In this document: piece after piece, positions 1-8,478 of the stretch | Position numbering within the stretch: position 1 is the first letter of the stretch | Layout: the number at the start of each line of letters is the position of its first letter | DNA from: Pseudoalteromonas sp. OOF1S-7 | GTDB taxonomy: Bacteria; Pseudomonadota; Gammaproteobacteria; Enterobacterales; Alteromonadaceae | Direction of reading: 5' to 3' | Assembly: GCF_022347765.1 (NCBI RefSeq) | Contig: NZ_JAKRFZ010000002.1 | Coordinates: forward strand, 186,001 to 250,000 | Length of the DNA stretch: 64,000 nt | Position numbers and translations under genes: made by a program | Notes under the pieces: generated by a model | The model's database searches: none | Told to the model about the DNA's origin: nothing | What the model saw: the letters and a program-made list of their open reading frames with translations, nothing else

Positions 1-1327
1 GATGCAATAGATGTATGCACAACACACTAACAGCTTGCCAGTCCTCACCGAAAGTGGGCTTTCTGGATTTGTTCTTATCGTACTCGGTAAAGCCCCGGCT
101 CGAGATCCTGGCATAAAATTTTCCATCAAATTGATCATATGCCCCTTCCAGATCAATTAACCTGATCTCCAGAGTGTCAGGGTGTACCAGGATATTTTGA
201 GGCGCAATATCGCCAACGATTACACCAGCCCGGTGAACTTGTTCAACCGCTTTAATGATATTGGTTAGTAGTAACAGGTAACGTTGACAGAGTTTATACG
301 CCTGCTCCTTGTGAGCATTTATCAATACATTATGGTTTTCCCAGTCACTATAGTTGAGGGTCTCAAAAGGAATATGCTCCAGCACTAAAAACTGATGCTG
401 CCATTCTTTGAACACCTCAACAACTCTTGGTGTAACACCGGTTTGTTCAAGTCGTTGTAATATGTAAGCCTCGTGCGTCAAGCCTGAAATGGCATCATGC
501 GTATTTAACAGGCTCCGATTAATATGCGGGCGTGCTTCTTTTATCACGACCGTCAAACCAGATTGTGTATCTCTGGCAAGATATACGCCCCCTTTACTGG
601 AGTGACTTGCCAGCGCATCTATCACCTCATAGCGCTGATTCAGCAGCTCAGAACCAGAATCTTCAGTATGACAAGGGAATGGGTCCGCAATTCCTTCGGG
701 CAGCTGGTAGTATGGCAAGCGATGGTCGGTTTCTCCTGTCGATTCATTTATGACAACAGGGGTCGAAGCCCCGGTAACATCACAATCTTTATTGCCAATA
801 AACGCACCATAGCGATAGAAGAGACATCGGCTCTCTTTATACGCGCGATCACTTAAGATATAAGGCCCATAATATGCGCCAGTCACAGTGTAGAGTGCTT
901 CAAGAAGTGCTTTAAAATCAACTTCATTTGCTGGATATACTGTTAAAAACTTACCACATGCAACCTTATTGCAAGCCTGTGAATTAAAAAAATCCTGAAC
1001 ATGGGCATCGACCAGAAATTTAAATGCCACGCCGAATTCAGCAAGAACAGGAATAATGCACTTTAGCGCTTCAGGGGTAATGGCAGATATCAAAGAAAGA
1101 TGAATTTTAAATCCATGCCTGGGTAATTCAACGGCGTTAGGCTTAGCGACATACCAGGCCTCTCTTCGTCTTATCACCCACCCTTCCCCTAATGTCTCTT
1201 CAGCAATATCAAGATATCCATTGTCATTTACTTCATATGACTGCATCTTAGTGAAAAAATCAGATTTACTGAATAAAAAGTGTGGCATATCACTCGCAGA
1301 TATACGCTTATCAATTGCATCACCCAT
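1..1327 (-). CDS. Class III lanthipeptide synthetase (LanKC-like), 3' part outside window
   Basis: The first 442 residues are visible; the gene runs off the left edge. Class III enzymes phosphorylate Ser/Thr of a precursor peptide, eliminate phosphate to dehydro residues, and cyclise Cys onto them. The N-terminal lyase-like part carries YILSDRAYK (about 156-164) and FYRYGAF (170-176), typical of LanL/LanKC lyase domains. A Ser/Thr-kinase-like domain follows: Gly-rich loop SSKGGVYLA (about 243-251), Lys in VVIKEARP (K263), catalytic-loop-like GDIAPQNIL (372-380) and metal-site-like LIDLEGA (about 390-396). The C-terminal cyclase would lie off-window. The start ATG at 1327-1325 has AAGGAAG just upstream. 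A 25-codon ORF resembling a precursor lies 189 bp upstream on the same strand. I am confident of the kinase/lyase family; class III rather than IV is less certain because the cyclase zinc site is not visible. Confidence 0.85.
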   Translation of the reverse strand, partial: MGDAIDKRISASDMPHFLFSKSDFFTKMQSYEVNDNGYLDIAEETLGEGWVIRRREAWYVAKPNAVELPRHGFKIHLSLISAITPEALKCIIPVLAEFGVAFKFLVDAHVQDFFNSQACNKVACGKFLTVYPANEVDFKALLEALYTVTGAYYGPYILSDRAYKESRCLFYRYGAFIGNKDCDVTGASTPVVINESTGETDHRLPYYQLPEGIADPFPCHTEDSGSELLNQRYEVIDALASHSSKGGVYLARDTQSGLTVVIKEARPHINRSLLNTHDAISGLTHEAYILQRLEQTGVTPRVVEVFKEWQHQFLVLEHIPFETLNYSDWENHNVLINAHKEQAYKLCQRYLLLLTNIIKAVEQVHRAGVIVGDIAPQNILVHPDTLEIRLIDLEGAYDQFDGKFYARISSRGFTEYDKNKSRKPTFGEDWQAVSVLCIHLLH

Positions 1328-1391
1328 GTTCTTCCTTAAATTAAAACCACCTAAAACAAAAATACAGCTTAAAATAAAAAAATATAAACAT

Positions 1392-1424
1392 ACAACAAAG
1401 CTTCATTTAAAGAAGCCTTGTTGT
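1392..1424 (-). terminator. Hairpin between precursor and synthetase (attenuator-like)
   Basis: Arms ACAACAAAGCTTC (1392-1404) and GAAGCCTTGTTGT (1412-1424) pair with one G:U wobble when read as minus-strand RNA. A T-rich stretch including seven consecutive T follows downstream on that strand (about 1371-1391). It would let most transcripts stop after the peptide gene and some read into the synthetase, a layout common in RiPP operons. Confidence 0.55.
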
Positions 1425-1516
1425 AAATAATTAGAGTAATCCAACCTGTACCTAGTAATGCTTAACTTATTAGAAACAATACTAAAGCTTGGTTAGCTTG
1501 CATCTAATTTCAGGCC

Positions 1517-1594
1517 TTACCAAGCACTAATCTGTGAAGGGTGACAAGTACCTGATTTTGCATTAAGCTTTTGAAGTTCAATTACTTTTTTCAT
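1517..1594 (-). CDS. Putative class III lanthipeptide precursor peptide (LanA), 25 aa
   Basis: A 25-codon ORF directly upstream of the LanKC-like gene on the same strand. It has AAGGAA about 8 nt before ATG. The N-terminal part MKKVIELQKL contains a VIELQ motif resembling the LLDLQ-type leader motif of class III precursors. The C-terminal part TCHPSQISAW holds one Cys (C17) and candidate dehydration sites T16, S20 and S23 (S14 lies just before). The stop is TAA at 1519-1517. Only one thioether or labionin could form, and the Cys precedes the SxxS pair, the reverse of the usual labionin order. Length and position are what support it; homology is not tested. It could also be a chance ORF, but a good RBS plus the leader-like motif make that less likely. 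Confidence 0.6.
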   Translation of the reverse strand: MKKVIELQKLNAKSGTCHPSQISAW

Positions 1595-2164
1595 GATTAC
1601 ATTCCTTATTAACTTGATTTACATTTGAATTCAATAATGCCAGGAAGTGAACCTAGCGTTACTGAATATAGCCTGTTCTTGAATCCCCGCCAGTTAAAAA
1701 AATAAAAATATTAAAAAAATTTAATATGGCGTTTATCAATCTTCCCGGAAAGAAAACTAAACCCATGATTGCTCAAAGTTTATTATTAAAATTAAAAATC
1801 AATGAAAGTGAAATTTTATCCCCCTTACTAACCATCGGCATTAACCTGACACAGCTGTAATAAGCTGTAATGGACAAGCATTGATTTTGTTCTAAAGTTG
1901 AAAAGATTTGGGAGAGTACGCTAAGAGTGTTGTACCCGTTTAACTTTAAACTATGTTCCGTGACCCATAATGGCTACGTTTATAAGTTACCCATACGCTA
2001 AGCAATAGCCAATAAAATGAATTCCAATCCAGTGATGAAAGTAATAATCGCGGGTTTGCTTTCGTAATTTATTAACGACACTTTCTCACTCGCTAAGTTG
2101 TACCTTTAATTATCATTAATAAGATATATATAAAAACACACGTTAAAATAAAGGAATAGATACA
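1595..2164. other. AT-rich intergenic region
   Basis: Divergent spacer between the minus-strand lanthipeptide genes and the plus-strand phospholipase gene, expected to hold both promoters. I see no further precursor-like ORF with a ribosome-binding site. The right end has an A/T-rich segment (about 2115-2150), and AAGGAAT lies about 8 nt before the phospholipase ATG. No promoter can be assigned with confidence. Confidence 0.5.
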
Positions 2165-3124
2165 ATGAATAGCTTTAACGCGTCCGATTGGATGCAAGAT
2201 AGTTTAACGCTGACAGGCAACCGAAAACTCATTGACATCTGCATTACCGGCTCACATGACTCAGGAATGAGCATAGTCCAACATGGTACTATTGGATCTA
2301 ATGCATGTAATACTCAGACTCAAACTTATAACATAGGTCAGCAACTGGCATTTGGAGCCAGATACTTCGACATTCGCCCTGTTATCGGCAGTGGCGACTA
2401 TTACACCGGCCATTATTCCAAAATATCGATTCCGGTGCATGGCCCTTCAATGCAAGGGTCCAGGGGGCAGCTCATTGAGCATATTGTTGACGAAATAAAT
2501 GCGTTTACGGCGCAGCATGCAGAGCTGGTCATTTTAAATCTGTCTCATGATATGGACACTGACAGCGGCAATGAAAATTACCCTTCATTCACTCAGGCTC
2601 AGTGGAATGGCCTGTTTGAGACGCTGGCACAGCTCCAGGCCCTGTATGTTACAAGTCCAAATCAGAACTTCTGCGAATCTACATTGAACAGTCTGATTGG
2701 TGATGGCAAGGCCAAAGTCATAGTGATCGTTGAGCCTGATAACGTCAATCTTGGGCCTTATCTCGGCAAGGGCTTCTACCCCAATGCCAACTTCAAGGTT
2801 TATAACGAGTATGCCGATACCAGCGACTTTACAAAAATGGCGAACGATCAATTCGCAAAAATGGAAACAGTGAGAGGCCAATCAGAGTATTTTTTACTGT
2901 CATGGACACTCACGCAAGGTACGGAGGAAGTGTTAGCCTGCCTGCTTCCCGGTGATCCAAATTCAATACGTAAGGCCGCCGATCAAGCCAATGCGCAACT
3001 GGCATCGCAAATAGCGCAACATACAACACCCAAGCTTTACCCAAATATTCTCTACACGGATAACATCATTGACGATACCTGCGCGCAAATTGCCGTGTCA
3101 ATTAATGAACAAGCGGCGCCCTAG
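2165..3124 (+). CDS. PI-PLC-like phosphodiesterase (PLC X-domain)
   Basis: A 319-residue single-domain protein of the phosphatidylinositol-specific phospholipase C X-domain type. It shows TGSHDSG with the likely catalytic His31, GARYFDIRP (about 64-72), which matches the conserved second strand, a second His near residue 83 in TGHYS, and GQLIEHIVDEINAF ... ELVILNLSHD in the barrel helices and strands. Such enzymes cleave phosphoinositides or related phosphodiesters by general acid/base His chemistry. No signal peptide is visible, so export is unclear. The start is supported by AAGGAAT about 8 nt upstream. It is convergent with a secreted phospholipase-C-like gene, suggesting a shared lipid-degrading role, though no common transcript is possible. 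Actual substrate unknown. Confidence 0.8.
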   Translation: MNSFNASDWMQDSLTLTGNRKLIDICITGSHDSGMSIVQHGTIGSNACNTQTQTYNIGQQLAFGARYFDIRPVIGSGDYYTGHYSKISIPVHGPSMQGSRGQLIEHIVDEINAFTAQHAELVILNLSHDMDTDSGNENYPSFTQAQWNGLFETLAQLQALYVTSPNQNFCESTLNSLIGDGKAKVIVIVEPDNVNLGPYLGKGFYPNANFKVYNEYADTSDFTKMANDQFAKMETVRGQSEYFLLSWTLTQGTEEVLACLLPGDPNSIRKAADQANAQLASQIAQHTTPKLYPNILYTDNIIDDTCAQIAVSINEQAAP

Positions 3125-3148
3125 CTGAAAAGAAGTTGCTATGTCTGG

Positions 3149-3173
3149 GCAAGCCAGGCAATTGGCTTGCTTT
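3149..3173 (+). terminator. Terminator after PI-PLC-like gene
   Basis: Perfect arms GCAAGCCA (3149-3156) and TGGCTTGC (3163-3170) with a 6-nt loop, followed by TTT. It lies 25 nt after the stop codon. Confidence 0.6.
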
Positions 3174-3195
3174 ACCACTATCCACGATATTTTAA

Positions 3196-3214
3196 GTGCC
3201 TGACACTCAGGCAC
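3196..3214 (-). terminator. Hairpin after the minus-strand phospholipase gene
   Basis: Perfect arms GTGCCTGA (3196-3203) and TCAGGCAC (3207-3214) with a 3-nt loop. On the minus strand it follows the stop of the 3228-4919 gene and is trailed by TTAAAAT, so terminator function is plausible but the T-run is weak. Confidence 0.5.
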
Positions 3215-3227
3215 TCACTCATCAACA

Positions 3228-4919
3228 CTATTGGTATTCAATCATCCATTTCGCGTTGTCGTTACTTGCCTTACCATGGCGGTTCAGATGCAGCTGTTGT
3301 GTACTGGTATCCAGCCAGACATACTGATCCCAATAGGTATTCTTGAGATTCCAGACGCCACCTTGATCTATCAGTGTAAATCCGGACTCTTTTGCAGAAT
3401 CCCACAATTTGACGTAACCACTTGATGACGCGCTGTAGCTCAGAAACAATTCAGCATTGTAACGGCTGCGAAAATACATCTGCTGATCTTTGCCCGTAAC
3501 CACCAAAAACTCGACCGGTTGTACGCCACTGGCTTTTAACCTTGCATTATTTTCAAGCCCTGACTCGCTCGACACAGCCAGACCTGTTTCGGCGCTTTTC
3601 AGGATCATCGCCTGAGACGCATCGGCGGGTAACTCAGGTGCCGTCCAGCCGTCAGGTGCAGTTTTCCAAAATGGTGATTTCCATTTCCAGTTGTATGGCA
3701 TGTCCATCAGCGGATCGTTGACGTCTTCATAACCCTCTACGGCCTCAACATTATAAAGACACTGGCGACGTTCTTCGTCCAGCTGCGCAACACGCTCAAG
3801 TTGACTCACTGTGCCCACATTCAGCTCAGCCATACACTGTTCGAGGGATTTTCCTTTGCCTGATTCACCCGGTGCCAACACATAGGTGTGATCGCGACGA
3901 CTTTCATCGTCATACCACTGGCGCATCGCCGTTTCGTCAAAGGATAACCAGGCGTCGACCAGCATTTGAGCTTGTACACGTGCATAGCTTTCTCGTTGCT
4001 CAACCGGCATGGCCATAGTGCGGATAAACGCTGCCCACAGATCTTTACTGGCTTCCAGCGCCACCAGAGCCACAGGCTTCATATTACTGGGGCGATAGCC
4101 ATCCCAACTGCCATCCGTGCGTGTGCCCGGGTGCCAGATCACATCACCACTTTCATAACTGATAGCATCGCCGGTTGCATGCGTGTGTTGCTCTGCACCT
4201 TCAGAGCATAAATAAGCTTTAACCTGCCACACTTTTTCGTAATTGTCTTCGGGCAGACGCACGGTATGCTCCGGACTGAATGAATCCTGGAACAAGTGTA
4301 CCGCACGACCAAACAGGAAGTAGTTGTGGTCGACCTCTACGGCGCTTGCATAACCGCCGCCATCCCAGACCTTAATCTGCTTGCTCTGCGCTATCGCGGC
4401 ATTCACAAAGTGGTCAATAAAACGCGCCTGTCCGCGTCTGGCTGCATCGACTCCACCAGTCCCGCCGACATCGTCGTAACGACGCATAAAGTGATCTTGC
4501 TGCAATTCAGCAGGTTCCTGAGCCACTGCGTTAAAACAATTCGGACCGGTCGGGTCAATACTGGCATTGGTGACGTTAAAGCCAGCAATATCTACCCAGC
4601 GCTCGCCGACAATGGCGGCAAAAATCGCATCGTATTCTGAGTAATAGGTATTGTCATTACGACGATTGGCAAGAATATTTGCTACTTCAGTTTGCGCGAT
4701 GTTCAGCTCTGTGGACTTCGCAAGGCCCAGCTCCCAGCTTAAGCGAGGATCATTCGCATCTTCTACCTTAGTATCTTGTGCCAGCAGCTCTAGGGCTGAG
4801 GTTCTGGTTAACCACTCATGGCCTATGGGCATAACGCCGCCGCCACCTAACTGGGTAAAAGCACTGACTTGCGTGCTTGCCGCCACTGCAACAATACAGG
4901 CGAGATGTTTTAACTTCAT
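3228..4919 (-). CDS. Secreted zinc phospholipase C-like protein with C-terminal carbohydrate-binding-like domain
   Basis: 563 residues with a clear signal peptide (cleavage near SA-FTQ, residue 20). The mature N-terminus contains GHEWLTR (His34), and further on GRAVHLFQDSFSPEH (H208, D212, E217, H218). These resemble the metal-binding HxxxD...E pattern of the phospholipase C family of Pseudomonas fluorescens and Legionella PlcA/B/C, which cleave phosphatidylcholine-type lipids. The last ~130 residues (AETGLAVSSESGLENN... onward) look like a ricin-like beta-trefoil that could bind glycans. Well-formed RBS AAGGAG lies 5 nt before ATG. A hairpin follows the stop. Family call is by motif recognition, substrate inferred. 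Confidence 0.7.
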   Translation of the reverse strand: MKLKHLACIVAVAASTQVSAFTQLGGGGVMPIGHEWLTRTSALELLAQDTKVEDANDPRLSWELGLAKSTELNIAQTEVANILANRRNDNTYYSEYDAIFAAIVGERWVDIAGFNVTNASIDPTGPNCFNAVAQEPAELQQDHFMRRYDDVGGTGGVDAARRGQARFIDHFVNAAIAQSKQIKVWDGGGYASAVEVDHNYFLFGRAVHLFQDSFSPEHTVRLPEDNYEKVWQVKAYLCSEGAEQHTHATGDAISYESGDVIWHPGTRTDGSWDGYRPSNMKPVALVALEASKDLWAAFIRTMAMPVEQRESYARVQAQMLVDAWLSFDETAMRQWYDDESRRDHTYVLAPGESGKGKSLEQCMAELNVGTVSQLERVAQLDEERRQCLYNVEAVEGYEDVNDPLMDMPYNWKWKSPFWKTAPDGWTAPELPADASQAMILKSAETGLAVSSESGLENNARLKASGVQPVEFLVVTGKDQQMYFRSRYNAELFLSYSASSSGYVKLWDSAKESGFTLIDQGGVWNLKNTYWDQYVWLDTSTQQLHLNRHGKASNDNAKWMIEYQ

Positions 4920-5224
4920 AATTACTCCTTAACTAATTTTGCCCAAGCATTGTCACACAACTGAAATATGAAATCTTTAATAAAACATAAAAAATTCATC
5001 AAATTTACATAGATTAGAATATTAAGTAATCAAATATGAATTATGGAGTATATAAATTCACCACTCTGAGGTTTTGGAACAGATTAGGTGTAAAACTCAG
5101 ATCTTGAAGACCTGACAAAGCAAAGAGGATCCATTGAGATAAGGGTTAACAAATCCTGCGGATTGACAAGAACAAAGTTTGCCCGGCCAGTCCACATTGT
5201 GTAACCGATTGAAACAGTAGCTGC
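4920..5224. other. Intergenic region, promoter side of the phospholipase gene
   Basis: AT-rich, with no ORF carrying a ribosome-binding site. It holds the minus-strand promoter of the phospholipase-like gene, not resolvable by eye, and the untranscribed end of the amino-acid gene cluster. No convincing terminator was found after the PhyH-family gene. Confidence 0.5.
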
Positions 5225-6133
5225 TCAGCGCAAGTCTGCTGGCGTTGGGTAATCCGGATGCTCAACGTTACGATGAGACCAGACGGCCGGGATCGGAGAC
5301 TCCCATTTTTCTTTGATCAGGTTCACCAAAGTGGCCAGGTCGTACTCAGGTTCGCCATAAAAAGTCAGCCAGTCCGTGGGGACATCTTTAGGATCGGCCT
5401 TCTTGATGACATGTGCCATCCATTGCTTTCTGAGCTCGGCCCATTGCTCGGTTTGTTTGGCGCTTTCAGCGATCCCCTCGATAGGGCGTAGTTCAATGTA
5501 GATAGTTCGACGCGCGCCCTCACTTCTTTTTGGCTCAGAGCTGTGTAGTATCATCATATCCTGTACCAGAATGTCACCCGCGTTAGCTGGCTGCTGAACC
5601 ACACCGGGAATATGCCAGCCATACTCACTGGAGAGTGCGTAGATATCCACAATTTTGTGTTGAGAGTCAGGAATATACCTTAAACAACCATCATCCAGGT
5701 CCGCATCATCCAGATACACACCCACATTCAGGTACGGATAATTTCTCGGATGAGGTGCACCTTGGTGCCAGGCAATATGGGGGTGAGGGTGTGGATATTT
5801 GTACACCAGATCGAGCTGCATAGGCACACAGCCCAGACCCACCATGCGCTCGCATATCGCCATCATGGTTGGACTGGCGAGTAGCGCCAGAACCAGTTCA
5901 GGATCGTCAAACAATAGATCATTGTAGCGAAACAGCCTGGGCTCTTGTGATTCAGTCGATAAATTGTACTGATTGCGCAGCGCACCGTTTGCCAGGTCTT
6001 CTTTTGCCGACATTTCTAATCTGGTCGACAGGTCTCTCAGGCGCTGTAGCAAATCTTGCGACAAAGCCTGCTCAAAGCGCACAAAGCCATTTTGTTTATA
6101 AAAACTTAGCTTTTGTTTTTCTATAGATGCCAT
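5225..6133 (-). CDS. PhyH-family Fe(II)/2-oxoglutarate enzyme with HxG metal motif (candidate halogenase)
   Basis: About 302 residues. I chose the ATG at 6133 because AAAGGGA sits 6 nt upstream; an in-frame GTG at 6166 has nothing comparable. The fold is the phytanoyl-CoA dioxygenase type: AWHQGAPHP (H123, Q124, G125), VYLDDADLDDGCLRYIPDSQHK, distal LHSS (H197), and RRTIYIEL with the likely 2-oxoglutarate Arg (208/209). In ordinary members the first motif is HxD. Here the Asp is Gly. Loss of that carboxylate is the hallmark of Fe/2OG halogenases (SyrB2 has HxA; BesD and WelO5 have HxG), where chloride takes the free site. It is the last gene of a minus-strand run with a racemase and a threonine aldolase, so a free amino acid substrate is possible. 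Hydroxylase or inactive protein remain alternatives. Confidence 0.75.
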   Translation of the reverse strand: MASIEKQKLSFYKQNGFVRFEQALSQDLLQRLRDLSTRLEMSAKEDLANGALRNQYNLSTESQEPRLFRYNDLLFDDPELVLALLASPTMMAICERMVGLGCVPMQLDLVYKYPHPHPHIAWHQGAPHPRNYPYLNVGVYLDDADLDDGCLRYIPDSQHKIVDIYALSSEYGWHIPGVVQQPANAGDILVQDMMILHSSEPKRSEGARRTIYIELRPIEGIAESAKQTEQWAELRKQWMAHVIKKADPKDVPTDWLTFYGEPEYDLATLVNLIKEKWESPIPAVWSHRNVEHPDYPTPADLR

Positions 6134-6194
6134 AACCAATCCCTTTATTCTCACATAACCAATCACTTACCCTTAAAATAGCGTTTACGCGCTG

Positions 6195-6893
6195 TTATGC
6201 CAATGTAAGCGATGCTTTGAGTGCACTTTGCACGTGGATCTCGGTTGTATCATAAAGGGGAATGTCTACATCAGCATCGGCAATAAGCAAAGCGATTTCA
6301 GTACAGCCCAGAATAACGGCCTCAACGCCCGTTTCCTTCAAGGCATGAATGATACGTTTATAATCCTGTCGTGCACTGTCAGTTACCTTGCCCAGACATA
6401 GCTCCTGATAGATGACTTCATTTACGCGTTGCTGATCGGACTCCTCTGGCACACAGACTTCCAAACCAAACTTTTCCGCCAGGCGGGTGCGATAGAAATC
6501 CTCTTGCATAGTGAATCGTGTTCCCAGCAATCCAACCTTTCTGATCCCATCATTTGCCAGGGCCTGTCCGGTTGCGTCGGCAATATGCAAAAGTGGGACC
6601 CCTATGGCCTGCTGTATTTCATCGGCAACCTTGTGCATTGTATTGGTACAGATCAGAATAAGGTCAGCTCCTGCTGCTTCAACAGACTGGGCAGCCCCCG
6701 CCAAAAGTGTGGCAGCACCTTGCCAGTCTCCGCGCTGTTGCTGTGCCTCAATCTCGGCAAAATCAACACTGACGAGTACAATTTTTGCTGAGTGTAGTCC
6801 ACCCAGCGCAGCTTTTACCCCTTCGTTAAGCAAACTGTAGTAGCTTAGAGTTGACTCCCAGCTCATGCCACCTATCAATCCGATTGTCTTCAT
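6195..6893 (-). CDS. Aspartate/glutamate racemase family protein
   Basis: 232 residues from the ATG at 6893, which has AAGGGG about 7 nt upstream; an upstream in-frame start at 6935 is less likely. The N-terminus MKTIGLIGGMSWEST is the classic glycine-rich start of the RacX/YgeA-type Asp/Glu racemases. Two catalytic cysteines are present, in ICTNTMH and LGCTEI. These PLP-independent enzymes interconvert L and D amino acids by a two-cysteine mechanism; some act on non-acidic amino acids. It lies 61 bp upstream of the HxG PhyH gene and 102 bp downstream of the threonine aldolase, probably one transcript. Which amino acid it uses is not evident. Confidence 0.85.
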   Translation of the reverse strand: MKTIGLIGGMSWESTLSYYSLLNEGVKAALGGLHSAKIVLVSVDFAEIEAQQQRGDWQGAATLLAGAAQSVEAAGADLILICTNTMHKVADEIQQAIGVPLLHIADATGQALANDGIRKVGLLGTRFTMQEDFYRTRLAEKFGLEVCVPEESDQQRVNEVIYQELCLGKVTDSARQDYKRIIHALKETGVEAVILGCTEIALLIADADVDIPLYDTTEIHVQSALKASLTLA

Positions 6894-6995
6894 TGTTATC
6901 CCCTTGCTTTGATGCTTATACTGCCAGACTCTCACAGATAAGGCAGGATGAACAGCCGGGCTGGGTTGTGCAGGAAAAAATAGGTGAGGCTGTGG

Positions 6996-8003
6996 CTATT
7001 GCGATTTGAGCGCATTGATCAGCGTATCAATATCTGCACGACTCACTCCCAGATGCGTCACCAGGCGCATTCCCTGATATCCAGGTGTGATCTGGATCCC
7101 CTGCTCAACCAGATCTTTAGCAATCTTATGAATGTTCACCTTACTTGCAACATCCACATAAACCAGATTGGTCTGAACCGGATAGGCCGAGGTGTCAAAC
7201 CCTGTCAGTTCGTTCAGTCGCTCGGCCAGATAACGCGCATTATCGTGATCTTCACGTAAACGCTCGACGTTATTTTCCAGCGCGTACCTGCCTGCCGCAG
7301 CCAGTATGCCTGCCTGACGCATACCGCCACCCAACATTTTTCTTAGTCTGCGGGCCTTGCTGATAAGCGCTTCGCTGCCCAGTAACAAAGATCCAATCGG
7401 TGCCCCCAATCCTTTAGACAAGCAAATGGTCATAGAATCAAAATGTTGCGCAATGGCCCGGATGTCGACTTCCAGTGCCACTGCTGCGTTATATACCCGG
7501 GCACCGTCAAGATGCAGCTGCAGCTTGTGTTGACCGCAAAACGCGCGTGCCTGGGCCAGGTAATCCAGGCTCAACACTTTGCCGCCAATGGTGTTTTCCA
7601 GGCTTAGCAATTTAGTACGGGCAAAATGGAAGTCATCGGGTTTGATATAGGTTGCCAGTTTTTGCAGATCCAGGCTACCATCCGGTTCGTTTTCTACAGG
7701 CTGAGGCTGAACTGAACCCAGTACCGCCGCACCACCGGCTTCATAGCGATAGTTATGGGCGCTTTGTCCGCACAAATACTCATCGCCACGCTCACAGTGA
7801 GCCAGTATTGCCAGTAAGTTAGCTTGTGTGCCTGAGCTGACAAACACCGCCGCCTCAAATCCATGACGCTGCGCCGCAAACTGCTCCAACTGATTGACCG
7901 TTGGGTCATCGCCATAGACATCATCGCCAACTTCTGCCTCAACCATAGCCTGAAGCATGGGTTTACACGGTTTGGTTACGGTATCGGATCTGAAATCTAT
8001 CAT
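6996..8003 (-). CDS. ltaE: Low-specificity L-threonine aldolase-like PLP enzyme
   Basis: 335 residues of the threonine aldolase / beta-eliminating lyase family. MIDFRSDTVTKP at the start and GDDVYGDDPTVNQLE are diagnostic. The PLP lysine is in CLSKGLGAPIGS (about residue 199). It reversibly cleaves beta-hydroxy-alpha-amino acids to glycine and an aldehyde. Full length for the family. It is in the same minus-strand run as the racemase and the HxG PhyH protein (gaps 102 and 61 bp) and the VOC protein upstream (85 bp). Co-location with an amino-acid-modifying oxygenase is suggestive but LtaE is also an ordinary housekeeping enzyme. Confidence 0.9.
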   Translation of the reverse strand: MIDFRSDTVTKPCKPMLQAMVEAEVGDDVYGDDPTVNQLEQFAAQRHGFEAAVFVSSGTQANLLAILAHCERGDEYLCGQSAHNYRYEAGGAAVLGSVQPQPVENEPDGSLDLQKLATYIKPDDFHFARTKLLSLENTIGGKVLSLDYLAQARAFCGQHKLQLHLDGARVYNAAVALEVDIRAIAQHFDSMTICLSKGLGAPIGSLLLGSEALISKARRLRKMLGGGMRQAGILAAAGRYALENNVERLREDHDNARYLAERLNELTGFDTSAYPVQTNLVYVDVASKVNIHKIAKDLVEQGIQITPGYQGMRLVTHLGVSRADIDTLINALKSQ

Positions 8004-8088
8004 GGTTGTTTTTCCTTTTACGGCAATACATTAAAGCGCCAGTAGAAAACATTTTTCACTTTTATACAAGCCTCATGATGTGACTGCC

Positions 8089-8478
8089 CTAACCATCTGT
8101 ATACCGCTTTTCAACTCGCCATGGCGGATTCAGACGGTTGTCACCCGCCCAGTAGAGCTTGATTTTATTCCCAGATGGATCGGCCACTATGGCTTCACGC
8201 CACAGATAAGGCTCGTCGGTAGGGGCTTGCAACAAAGTAATGCCACGAGACTCTATCATTGCAATCCACTGCTCGAGCGCTTCATGTTCAAAATAAATGG
8301 TGGTGTTTTGCAGGATCTCGTCCTCACACACTGACAGCGAGAAGGTTGCGTTGCCATGCGGGCACACAAAGCGTGCATAGTGGGGCGTGTCGACAATTTG
8401 CGTAAAACCTAGCTTAAGATAAAATTCAACCGCTTCGTCCATATCATTCACGCTCAAAGTAACCTGATTTAAGTTCAT
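8089..8478 (-). CDS. VOC (glyoxalase/bleomycin-resistance fold) family protein
   Basis: 129 residues. The start MNLNQVTLSVNDMDEAVEFYLKLGF and the C-terminal DPSGNKIKLYWAG are typical of the vicinal oxygen chelate fold. Members are metal-dependent lyases, dioxygenases, epimerases or drug-binding proteins; nothing in the sequence settles which. AGGAGA lies 7 nt upstream of ATG. It is the first gene of the minus-strand run leading into the threonine aldolase. Confidence 0.8.
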   Translation of the reverse strand: MNLNQVTLSVNDMDEAVEFYLKLGFTQIVDTPHYARFVCPHGNATFSLSVCEDEILQNTTIYFEHEALEQWIAMIESRGITLLQAPTDEPYLWREAIVADPSGNKIKLYWAGDNRLNPPWRVEKRYTDG

